Source: Variovorax ginsengisoli
Lineage (GTDB): Bacteria > Pseudomonadota > Gammaproteobacteria > Burkholderiales > Burkholderiaceae_C
Direction of reading: 5' to 3'
Assembly (NCBI RefSeq): GCF_030486595.1
Contig: NZ_JAUJZH010000051.1
Span: forward strand, 1-34,634
Length of the DNA stretch: 34,634 nt
In this document: piece after piece, positions 9,542 through 17,755 of the stretch
Numbering within the stretch: position 1 is the first letter of the stretch
Layout: every line of letters begins with the position of its first letter
Made by a program: the position numbers and the translations under genes
Notes under the pieces: model-generated
The model's database searches: none
What the model saw: the letters and a program-made list of their open reading frames with translations, nothing else
Told to the model about the DNA's origin: nothing

Positions 9542-10807
9542 TCACGGGGCCACCACCGTGGTGTTGACCATGGTCACCGAGGCGGCAAGGCCCAGGGCGC
9601 GTCCGGTCAGGACGGTCTGCGCGGTCTGGCCCGCGGTGGAGATCGTCACGCCGGCGCCGGCGATGATGGTGCCCACCATGCTGCTGCCGTCTTCGATGCG
9701 AGCGGCGCTCGCGACTTGCCAGAACACGTTCTTGGCCTGCGCGCCGTTGGTCAGCAGCACGGTGCGGGGCGTGGCGCCCAGCCCGATGGTCAGCGACGAA
9801 GGTACTTGGAACACCCACACCGCGTCCGGATTCCCTTGCGCATCCAGCGTGAGGTCGCCGGTCGTGATGGCGAAGGTTCCGCCCGCCGAGGTGTAGACCG
9901 CGGGCGGCAGCACGCGTCCACCGAGTTGGCCGGCGCCCGGATCGTTTCCTGCCGGCAAGGCCGCCAGGTCGTCGTAGGCCCGCTGGGCATCGGCTGCCGC
10001 CTGCGTGGCGATCGTCATGCCGGCGGCGGTCCCGGGTGCGGGCGGCGCGCAGAAGACGGCGCCGTTGGTCACCGCCCCGCGATTCAAGGGCGTCTCGGTG
10101 TAGATGTTCGAAGCGTCGTGGAAGCCGGTGATCAAGGTGCATGCCGCGGTGGTGCCGAGGTTGCCGTTGACCACGGTGTTGACGCCCTGGTTCGTCACGC
10201 CGGCGCCGCCGCCGAATCCGCCGAACAGGCCGGCACTGCGCAGATCGACCGCGGCGATGCAAGCTTTGGATCCGGTGGAGAAGTCCCAGACGCGATCGGC
10301 CGCCAGGGCCATGCCGTCCTTGCCCTTGACGCCCGCGCTGCCCGATTTGATCGTCACCACGAAGGCACTGCTGGGCGCAAAGCCCGCCGCCGCGGTCGCG
10401 ACGAAGCGTGCGACCCGCGTGATCGGGTCATAGGTGACGGTGCCCGAGATCGGCGCGCCGTTGCCCACGACCTGGAAGGTGGAGGCGTTGATGGTCGCTG
10501 CGTCCATGGCCATGTCGAACCCGGCACTGACGGTCGTGACCGGGCACAGGCCGGAGGCTCCCAGCGCCGGAGTCACCGACGAAATGGTCGGTGCGACCGG
10601 TGTGCCCGGTTGTCCGCCGGCGGCGCCGAGACCCGCGGCTCCAGCGGCCCCCGCTCCTGCGCCCGAGGTCTGCCCGACCCCCACGCCACCCAGGATGGGG
10701 TTCATCCCGCCGCCACCGCCACCGCCGCCGCAAGCGGCAAGCGCGCAGGCCAAAAGCAGCGGAAAGATCCGCGGAATCAATTTGAATCGTGTAGGGAAAT
10801 GGCTCAT
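9542..10807 (-). CDS. DUF3494 ice-binding-like lipoprotein with Ig-like domain
   Basis: A 421-residue exported lipoprotein. The signal peptide ends in the lipobox LAAC (Cys about 26) followed by eight glycines and a Gly/Ala-rich linker. Residues about 70-180 look like a bacterial Ig-like Big_5 domain (SSVTPALGASGLCPVTTVSA; DAATINASTFQVVG). Residues about 187-421 match the DUF3494 beta-solenoid of ice-binding proteins and adhesins (GNPDAVWVFQV; LLTNGAQAKNVFWQVASAA; VGTIIAGAGVTISTAG; TGRALGLAASVTM). DUF3494 proteins bind ice or act as surface adhesins, but ice binding cannot be read from sequence alone. The ATG at 10807 has no good ribosome-binding site, but the signal peptide begins right after it. 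It is divergent from the large kinase gene, with 218 bases between. Confidence 0.87.
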   Translation of the reverse strand: MSHFPTRFKLIPRIFPLLLACALAACGGGGGGGGMNPILGGVGVGQTSGAGAGAAGAAGLGAAGGQPGTPVAPTISSVTPALGASGLCPVTTVSAGFDMAMDAATINASTFQVVGNGAPISGTVTYDPITRVARFVATAAAGFAPSSAFVVTIKSGSAGVKGKDGMALAADRVWDFSTGSKACIAAVDLRSAGLFGGFGGGAGVTNQGVNTVVNGNLGTTAACTLITGFHDASNIYTETPLNRGAVTNGAVFCAPPAPGTAAGMTIATQAAADAQRAYDDLAALPAGNDPGAGQLGGRVLPPAVYTSAGGTFAITTGDLTLDAQGNPDAVWVFQVPSSLTIGLGATPRTVLLTNGAQAKNVFWQVASAARIEDGSSMVGTIIAGAGVTISTAGQTAQTVLTGRALGLAASVTMVNTTVVAP

Positions 10808-11025
10808 GAATAGTCTATTTGCGAAGAATGGGGGGGTGGAAGCGCGCGGCCTGCCAGCCGCCGTCGTCCGAAAGGGAAGCGTAGGGCCGTGGTCCCGTCC
10901 GACCTATCCGTACGCGCACGTAGGTCGCGGGAATAGTTCACACATACCGATTGAGCGGACAATGGGCGACGCCTTCGCCTCCGCAGGCGCTCGCGGAGTT
11001 CCCGCACTGGAGAAGGGTTGCTGGA

Positions 11026-14000
11026 ATGACTCCGTGGGCATCGAATCGGGCAGCCCCGAACAACGCGACGCCGCGCGTGGCGCTGCTCGACGCGCAGGGG
11101 CTGGTCCTCTGCGTGGACTCCGAGTGGGCGCTTCTTGCCGCGTCAAGTGGGGCTGCGCCCTTCTACAGCGGGGTGGGCTCCGACTACCCCGAGCAGTACG
11201 CGACCATGGTCAGCGGCGCGCCGGAGGCGGCGGCGGACGCGGTCCGGGGAATGCGCTCGGTCCTGAAGGGGACGACGCAGAAATTCTCGTGGGACTACAC
11301 CTGGGAGTCGCCGCTCGGGCGCCAGCCGTGCCGCATGAGCGTGACGCCGCTGCAGGGCCCGGCAGGCGGCGCGGTCGTGACGCATGTCGACGTCGATGTC
11401 GTCGACGAACCACGAAGCGCGAGCCAGGACGCGGCGCATCGCATGCTGAGGACGCTGGTCGACGCCTCGCCCGACATGATCTATGCCCTGGACACGGAAG
11501 AGCGCCTGGTGATGTGCAACCGCGAAGCGCTGCGTCAGCTCGGCGCGGACCGGGAGCGCGACCTGGAGGGCAAGTCGGTTCATGACCTCATGCCCGCTGC
11601 AGGGGCGGAAGCCGCGCAGGCCGAGAACCAGCGTGTGCTGGGTGGAAAGCCCGTGCTCGATCGCGATCGGCGGCACGTCGATCTCGCCGGCGTGCCCCAC
11701 TGGCAACGCACCATCAAGGTTCCGCTGCGCGATGCCGACGGCGCGGTCATCGGCTTGATCGGCATCCACCGGAACATCTCGGATCACAAGAGGGCGCAGG
11801 AGGAGACGCGAGAAATCGCCGATCGGCTGGGGACCACCCTCGAACGCCTGCCCGACGGCTTCTGCACCATCGATCGCGAGTGGCGCATCACCTACCTGAA
11901 CGAGCAGGCCCGACGCCTGCTCGGGCACGCCCGCACTGACCTGCTCGGCCGAACGGTGTGGAACGCTTTGCCGGAGCTCGCGGGTACGCCGTTCGAGCCG
12001 GCATTGCGCCAATCGATGGAACTCGAGACCACGGTGCAGGTCGTCGAGCGACTGTCTTTGCGCAGTCGCTGGTTCGAAGTCCGGATCCATCCGTCGCGCA
12101 GGGGGCTCTCCGTCTACATCCGCGACGTGACCCGCCAGCGCCGCTTGAACGAGAAACTGGAACTCGGCCGAATGCGCCTGATGGCCGCGCAGACCGTCGA
12201 AAAGATCGGCAGCTGGATCACCGATCTTGCGACCGGGACGGTCGAATGGTCCGACGAGACGCACCGGATCTTCGACACCGATCCGCTGGGCTTCGCGCCT
12301 ACGCATGCCGGCTTTCTGCAACGCGTGCACCCCGATGACCGGGCCAGGATCGAGGCCATCTTTACAGCGTCGCTGCAGGAGCCGAAGGCCCAGGGCATCA
12401 CCCACCGGGTGCTGTTGCCGAACGGCGCCATGAAAACCGTCGAGGAACGCTGGCAGGTGTACTTCGACGCCAAGGGCAAGCCGATCCGCGTGCTCGGGAC
12501 GTGCCAGGACGTGACCGAGCGGGCGCATGCCGAACAGAGACTTCAGGAGAGCCGGCTGATGCTGAAGCTGGCTGGCAAGATGGGTCGCATCGGCGCCTGG
12601 ATGGCCGACCTGGACGAGGACAGGGCCCTCTGGTCGGACGAGGTCTGCGCGATTCACGGCGTACCTCCCGGGACGTCCCCGAGCATTGTCGAGGCCATGG
12701 CCTTCTATGCCCCCGAGTCGATCGCTGCCGCATCGAACGCCTTCATCGCTTGCGCCCGGCAGGGGGTGGCTTGCGACATGGAGTTCGAAATCATCGCCGC
12801 CACGGGCCGGCGGGTGTGGGTTCGCGTGATTGCCGAGGCAATCAGGGACGAGAACGGAAGCATCCGGCGGGTGCAAGGCGCATTCCAGGATCTCTCCGAG
12901 CGCAAGCGCACGGAAGAAAGTGCCCGGCGCCTTTCGGAGCGTCTCACCACCACGCTTGAAACTCTCTCCGACGGTTTCCTGGCGCTCGATGCGAACTGGC
13001 GCCTCAGCTACGTCAACCCGAGGGCCGAGCAGATGCTCCAGCGCCCGGGCGGCGAACTGACAGGCCAGGTCTTCTGGAAATGCATCCCGGGATCTCTGGG
13101 GAGAGAATTCGAAGCCTCTTATCGAAGCGCCATGTCGCAGCGAATGGCGGCCACGTTCGAGACCTTCTTCATGCCGCTGAATGCGTGGCTGCGGGTCAAC
13201 ATCTATGCCTTCGAAGAAGGCCTTTCGGTGTACCTCCGGGACGTGACCGCCGAGCGCGGGGCGCGCCAGCAACTCGAGCTCCTGGAGGCGAGCGTCGCCC
13301 AACTCAACGATGTCGTGCTGATCACCGACAACCTGGTCGACGGGCCGGGACCGCGGATCGTGTTCGTCAACGATGCCTTCGAGCGCATCACGGGCTACGG
13401 GCGCGAAGAAGTCCTGGGACGATCGCCGCGCTTCCTGCAGGGTCCGATGACGGAGCGCGCCGAACTCGACCGCATACGTGCAGCCTTGGCGCGCAGCGAG
13501 CCCGTGCATGCCGAACTGCTGAACTACACCAAGTCGGGAGGCGAATACTGGGTCGAGCTGGACATCGTGCCGGTCGGTGCCGAAGGGGCCCATCCCGGCC
13601 ACTTCGTCGCGATCCAGCGCGACATCAGCGATCGCAAGCGTGACCAGAGCGAGCTGCGCGAGATCAACACGGCGCTCGAGACGCGGGTGCAGGTGCGCAC
13701 GGCCGAGCTCAGTCTGGCGCTGGACGCCGCCGAGCAGGCAAATCGGGCCAAGTCCGCCTTCCTGGCCGCGATGAGTCATGAGATCCGCACGCCGATGAAC
13801 GGCGTGATCGGCATGATCGACGTGCTGGCGCAGGGCAGCCTCCAGCCCGATCAGCGCGAAACCGTCCATATCGCTCGCGATTCGGCAACGTCGTTGCTCG
13901 CGCTCGTCGACGACGTCCTCGACTTCTCCAAGATCGAGGCCGGGCGTTTCAGCGTCGACCTGGAGCCCATGGCCATCGCCGCCGTGATCGAAGGCGTGCG

Positions 14001-15933
14001 CGCCACGCTGGCACCCGCCGCATCGAAGGGTGGCGTGGCCTTGACCGTGTCCATGGATGCCGCTGTGCCTTCGAAGGTGTACGGCGATGCCGCGCGCCTG
14101 CGCCAGGTTCTGCTCAACGTCGTCGGCAACGCGATCAAGTTCAGCAGCCAGCCGGGGCCTGCCGGCCGGGTGGCGCTGGGCGTCTCGCTGGTCGAAAGGG
14201 CCAACGCCGTCTCGATGACGGAGTTCCAGGTCACCGACAACGGCATCGGCATGGACGAGCACATGCTGTCACGGCTGTTCACGCCCTTCAGCCAGGCGGA
14301 CAGCAGCACGACGCGGCGCTTCGGCGGCACCGGACTGGGGTTGAGCATTTCGCATGCCCTGGTGGAAATGATGGGAGGCCGGATCGAAGCGCGCAGCCAG
14401 CCCGGGCTCGGTTCGACTTTCACGGTGACGCTGCCATTTCGCACGCGGGCGATCGATGGCGTCGATCCGGGCAGCTATCCGGCGCTCGCGGACGCGGCGC
14501 CGCCTTCGGCAAGATTCGTGGGCGCCGCGGCTTCGGCTTCGAGCGGCCCGTCCATCAGGCCACGGGTGCTGGTGGCGGAGGACAACGAAACCAACGAGCT
14601 CGTCTTGCGCAAGCAACTGTCGCTGATGGGCTTTTCAACCGATGTCGGGCGAAACGGCCGCGAGGCGCTCGAGCTGCTGCGGCGCAACGACTATTCGCTG
14701 CTGCTGACCGACCTTCACATGCCGGTCATGGATGGCTACGAGTTGGTGGCCACGATTCGCGCCGAGGAAAAGGGCATGCGGCGCATGCCGATCATTGCGC
14801 TGACGGCCGATGCGCGCTCGGGTGACGCACGGCATTGCCTGGACGTCGGCATCGACGAGTGCCTGATCAAGCCCCTGCCGTTCGAGACCTTGAAGGCGAC
14901 CCTGCTGAGGTATGTGGCGGACCCACCCGGGACAAAGACGGCGCCTGGGGAAACGCGGGGACCTTCTTCCGGAGGCGAACCGCCGGTCAACCTGAGCGTC
15001 CTGGCCTCATTGATCGGCGACGACCCGGCGGCGACCGCCGAGGTGTTGCAGGCCTTTCGGGCAAGCGCCGCGCGGGTGGGCACGGAACTGGCCCATGGCG
15101 TCCGGACCGGCTTGCGCCAGGTGGTCCTGGACGCGGTCCACAAGCTCAGGTCGGGCGCCCTGGCGATCGGGGCGATCCGCCTCGCCGACCTTTGCGTCGC
15201 GACCGAAAGCAGTGCCCGAAACGACAACGACGCCACCTTGCTGTCGCTGCTGGTGCGGCTCGAGACCGAAGTGCGCGACATTGATCAGTTTCTCGCACTG
15301 CGCGCCGAGCCGCCGGATTCAGCCGCCCGCCTGCGGGTCCTGGTGGTCGACGACGACGAGTTCATGCGCGCCGCGCTGAAGCGAATGCTGGTGGGGGCCG
15401 GTTTCAGGACTGAAGTCTTTTCTTCGGCCGAGGACCTGCTTTCCCATGGCGACCTGACGCCGCCGGGCGTCTTGCTGCTGGACGTGAAGATGCCGGGCAT
15501 GTCCGGCATCGCATTGCAGGAGGAACTGCGCGAGCGTCGCGTCGGCTTGCCGGTGATGTTCCTCACGGGGGCTTCCGAGATTCCGTTGGCCGTGGAGGCC
15601 ATGCGCAATGGCGCGGTTGATTTTCTCGAGAAGCCGGTCGAACGCGCCGATCTGGTCCAGCGCGTTCGCCGCGCCTCGATGCTGGGCCAGGCAGCCGCCG
15701 CAGCGCCAGCCGCGGCGGCCGATCATGAGCGCCGCCTCGCCACGCTCACGCCACGCGAGCGTGAAGTCCACGATTGCCTGGTCACCGGCTTGACGAGCAA
15801 GCTGATCGCCATCGAGCTCGGCGGCAGTTTCCGGACGGTGGAGACGCATCGGGCCCGTGTCATGTCCAAGATGGGCGCGGCTCACCTCGCTCATCTGGTC
15901 AGGATGGCGGTCGACGCCCGGGCCGCGCCTTAG
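11026..15933 (+). CDS. multi-PAS hybrid histidine kinase fused to HPt and FixJ/LuxR-type response regulator
   Basis: A 1635-residue soluble protein with no signal peptide or membrane segment. Domains in order: N-terminal PAS-like (about 19-138); six further PAS domains (139-260, 268-372, 385-505, 512-631, 640-750, 753-870); coiled coil; HisKA with His918 (MSHEIRTPMNGVIG); HATPase (about 1020-1139: NVVGNAIKFSS, DNGIGMD, GGTGLGLSIS); receiver 1 with Asp1229 (LLLTDLHMPVMDG); HPt with His1372 (VHKLRSGALAIGA); receiver 2 with Asp1486 (LLLDVKMPGMSG, FixJ-like); LuxR-type helix-turn-helix (about 1573-1630: LTPREREVHDCL, FRTVETHRARVMSKM). Every step of a His-Asp-His-Asp relay and the DNA-binding output lie in one chain. 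The ATG at 11026 has AAGGG eight bases upstream. The frame also offers a TTG at 10951. All catalytic residues are present. Its target may be the divergent DUF3494/OmpA unit, which is inference. Confidence 0.93.
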   Translation: MTPWASNRAAPNNATPRVALLDAQGLVLCVDSEWALLAASSGAAPFYSGVGSDYPEQYATMVSGAPEAAADAVRGMRSVLKGTTQKFSWDYTWESPLGRQPCRMSVTPLQGPAGGAVVTHVDVDVVDEPRSASQDAAHRMLRTLVDASPDMIYALDTEERLVMCNREALRQLGADRERDLEGKSVHDLMPAAGAEAAQAENQRVLGGKPVLDRDRRHVDLAGVPHWQRTIKVPLRDADGAVIGLIGIHRNISDHKRAQEETREIADRLGTTLERLPDGFCTIDREWRITYLNEQARRLLGHARTDLLGRTVWNALPELAGTPFEPALRQSMELETTVQVVERLSLRSRWFEVRIHPSRRGLSVYIRDVTRQRRLNEKLELGRMRLMAAQTVEKIGSWITDLATGTVEWSDETHRIFDTDPLGFAPTHAGFLQRVHPDDRARIEAIFTASLQEPKAQGITHRVLLPNGAMKTVEERWQVYFDAKGKPIRVLGTCQDVTERAHAEQRLQESRLMLKLAGKMGRIGAWMADLDEDRALWSDEVCAIHGVPPGTSPSIVEAMAFYAPESIAAASNAFIACARQGVACDMEFEIIAATGRRVWVRVIAEAIRDENGSIRRVQGAFQDLSERKRTEESARRLSERLTTTLETLSDGFLALDANWRLSYVNPRAEQMLQRPGGELTGQVFWKCIPGSLGREFEASYRSAMSQRMAATFETFFMPLNAWLRVNIYAFEEGLSVYLRDVTAERGARQQLELLEASVAQLNDVVLITDNLVDGPGPRIVFVNDAFERITGYGREEVLGRSPRFLQGPMTERAELDRIRAALARSEPVHAELLNYTKSGGEYWVELDIVPVGAEGAHPGHFVAIQRDISDRKRDQSELREINTALETRVQVRTAELSLALDAAEQANRAKSAFLAAMSHEIRTPMNGVIGMIDVLAQGSLQPDQRETVHIARDSATSLLALVDDVLDFSKIEAGRFSVDLEPMAIAAVIEGVRATLAPAASKGGVALTVSMDAAVPSKVYGDAARLRQVLLNVVGNAIKFSSQPGPAGRVALGVSLVERANAVSMTEFQVTDNGIGMDEHMLSRLFTPFSQADSSTTRRFGGTGLGLSISHALVEMMGGRIEARSQPGLGSTFTVTLPFRTRAIDGVDPGSYPALADAAPPSARFVGAAASASSGPSIRPRVLVAEDNETNELVLRKQLSLMGFSTDVGRNGREALELLRRNDYSLLLTDLHMPVMDGYELVATIRAEEKGMRRMPIIALTADARSGDARHCLDVGIDECLIKPLPFETLKATLLRYVADPPGTKTAPGETRGPSSGGEPPVNLSVLASLIGDDPAATAEVLQAFRASAARVGTELAHGVRTGLRQVVLDAVHKLRSGALAIGAIRLADLCVATESSARNDNDATLLSLLVRLETEVRDIDQFLALRAEPPDSAARLRVLVVDDDEFMRAALKRMLVGAGFRTEVFSSAEDLLSHGDLTPPGVLLLDVKMPGMSGIALQEELRERRVGLPVMFLTGASEIPLAVEAMRNGAVDFLEKPVERADLVQRVRRASMLGQAAAAAPAAAADHERRLATLTPREREVHDCLVTGLTSKLIAIELGGSFRTVETHRARVMSKMGAAHLAHLVRMAVDARAAP

Positions 15934-15972
15934 CGACGGCGGCCCGCGGTCACGCGCTGCCTCAGAAGTTGC

Positions 15973-16205
15973 TCAGCCGCCGTCGATCACCAGCTCGCTG
16001 CCGACCGTGAACTTCGACTCGTCCGAGGCGATGAAGACCACCGCCTTGGCGATTTCCGAGGGCTCGCCGCAGCGGCCGGGCGGACGTGGCCCAGGATGGC
16101 GCCGGCCATCTTGTCAAGATCGGCCGCCGCCAGGCCCAGCTTGCCGTAGAACGGCGTCGAGATCCGGCCCGGGCTGACCGCGTTGACGCGGATGCCGCCG
16201 CCGAT
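15973..16205 (-). pseudogene. short-chain dehydrogenase/reductase, C-terminal remnant
   Basis: Minus-strand frames read GIRVNAVSPGRISTPFYGKL, LGLAAADLDKMAGAILGH, then after a frameshift (about 16080) GRCGEPSEIAKAVVFIASDE and SKFTVGSELVIDGG, stopping at 15973. This is the C-terminal third of a classical SDR (PG motif, substrate loop, closing VIDGG). The NAD-binding glycine motif and the catalytic Tyr-Lys are absent. Upstream of about 16205 the homology ends abruptly. No role can remain. Confidence 0.8.
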
Positions 16206-16369
16206 GCGGCGAAACGTCGAGGCCGATGGGGGGTATTGACCGTCAGGGCCTGCCAGGCACTGGGGATGGGCCCATCACTGCCGTTCGAACACCGGCGCGC
16301 AGCGACCGCAACGCTGAGCGGCCATTGCCACGCCGCGGTTGAGCCGAAGGTCGGACCTCTTAGACGCGT

Positions 16370-17737
16370 CTACGACTCGCCCCGCGCAATCTCCGCCTGC
16401 TCAATCAGTTTGAGCAACACTTCGAAGTCGACCGGTTTGGCCACGTGATGATCGAACCCTGCTGCTAGCGCGCGTTGCCGGTCTTCCGGACCTTCGTAGC
16501 CTGTGAGCGCGATCAACATCAGCGGCGGATCGCCCGTCGCGCGACTTTGCCGCAGCCGCCGGGCGACTTCATAGCCATTCATGACGGGAAGACCAATGTC
16601 GCACACCACGATCTGCGACCGCTGGTGCTCGAAGGCAATCAGAGCGCTTGCCCCGTCCAGAGCGACTTTGACCTCATAGCCACACATCTCCAACAGCATA
16701 GACAACAGGACGCCCGCGTCGACGTTGTCGTCAACGATCAAGATTCGAGCTGGAACGAAGGCGGGCTTGGGCGCCTGCTCCTTGGCCCGTTCAGCCGCCT
16801 TTCTCACGCGCGGCAGGATGACGGTGAACTCGCTGCCTGCACCAATGCCGGCACTTCTTGCTGTGACCGTCCCGCCATGCCGGTCAACCATGGCGCGCAC
16901 CACAGTGAGCCCAATGCCGAGGCCACCCTGGCTGCGACTCAGAGAACGTTCTTCCTGCGCGAACAAGTCGAAGATATGAGGCAGCGTTTCCGCCGCGATG
17001 CCGCTCCCGGTATCCGTCACGCGGATCACCACCTTGTCCCGATCGGGTCTGGCGATCAAGGCGATGTCACCGCCCTCTGGCGTGTACTTGGCCGCGTTGT
17101 GAAGCAGATTGCCGATGATCTGCGCCAAACGCGTCAAGTCTCCGTCCACATACATGGGGCTGACCGGCATGTCGAGGGTGAGATGCTGACGCTGCGAGTC
17201 AATGAGTCCGCGGTACATCTCAACGGCCTGGTCGACGAACTCGCTCACCTTGACCGTCTGCCGCTGCAAGGTAACTTTGCCGCTCGTCACTCGCGACGCG
17301 TCGAGCAAATCGTCCAGCAGGCGCGCCATGTGTTCGACCTGACGACGCACTACTTCACGGATGGTCGTCACACGCGGATCGACAGTGTCAAGGCGCTCCA
17401 GCAAGGCGACGGCGCTCCGAATCGGCGCCAAGGGATTGCGCAGTTCATGCGCCAGCATCGCCAAGAACTCGTCCTGTCGGTGCTTGGCTTTCTGTGCCGC
17501 TTCCTCCAGCTTTTCGGCCGCAAGCGTGGCCATGACCAGATGTTCGTTTGCCTCCCTCAGATTCTCGCTGAGGGTCTCGGCGGTCGCCCTTGTCAGCTCC
17601 CACGCGCGCATGTCCTCCTCGCGGCGGGCTAGCGCTCGCTCGCGAATCGCGAGGGACTGTCGTCGCGGGCTCAAACTTCCATCATCGCTCTCAGGTCGAC
17701 CTTGAGAGTCTGCGGAGTCTGCGAGTTCGGCAGTCAT
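16370..17737 (-). CDS. soluble hybrid histidine kinase with C-terminal receiver
   Basis: A 455-residue protein. Residues 25-85 form an N-terminal coiled coil. HisKA has His97 (FLAMLAHELRNPLAPIRSAV). The HATPase domain covers about 200-310 (IIGNLLHNAAKYTPEG, DTGSGIAAE, GGLGIGLTVV). The receiver covers about 331-450 (ILIVDDN; phospho-acceptor Asp380 in VVCDIGLPVMNGYE; conserved Lys in VAKPVDF). There is no membrane segment or sensor domain, so the signal probably comes from a partner. Its ATG (17737) lies 18 bases after the stop of the KaiC-like gene, which makes that protein the likely input. KaiC-like ATPases with adjacent kinases are a recurring arrangement. No DNA-binding output domain is present, so a separate regulator or an unknown target is needed. 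Confidence 0.92.
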   Translation of the reverse strand: MTAELADSADSQGRPESDDGSLSPRRQSLAIRERALARREEDMRAWELTRATAETLSENLREANEHLVMATLAAEKLEEAAQKAKHRQDEFLAMLAHELRNPLAPIRSAVALLERLDTVDPRVTTIREVVRRQVEHMARLLDDLLDASRVTSGKVTLQRQTVKVSEFVDQAVEMYRGLIDSQRQHLTLDMPVSPMYVDGDLTRLAQIIGNLLHNAAKYTPEGGDIALIARPDRDKVVIRVTDTGSGIAAETLPHIFDLFAQEERSLSRSQGGLGIGLTVVRAMVDRHGGTVTARSAGIGAGSEFTVILPRVRKAAERAKEQAPKPAFVPARILIVDDNVDAGVLLSMLLEMCGYEVKVALDGASALIAFEHQRSQIVVCDIGLPVMNGYEVARRLRQSRATGDPPLMLIALTGYEGPEDRQRALAAGFDHHVAKPVDFEVLLKLIEQAEIARGES

Positions 17738-17755
17738 GGTGGATGGAAGATAACC

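Noticed and set aside
8310..9896. 528-codon plus-strand frame
   Set aside because: Antisense to the OmpA and DUF3494 genes, both of which have clear signal peptides and domains.
11143..14262. 1039-codon open frame on the minus strand
   Set aside because: It lies antisense to the PAS/kinase gene. It has no family-like motif, and its His/Arg/Gly-rich composition is typical of a shadow frame in GC-rich DNA.
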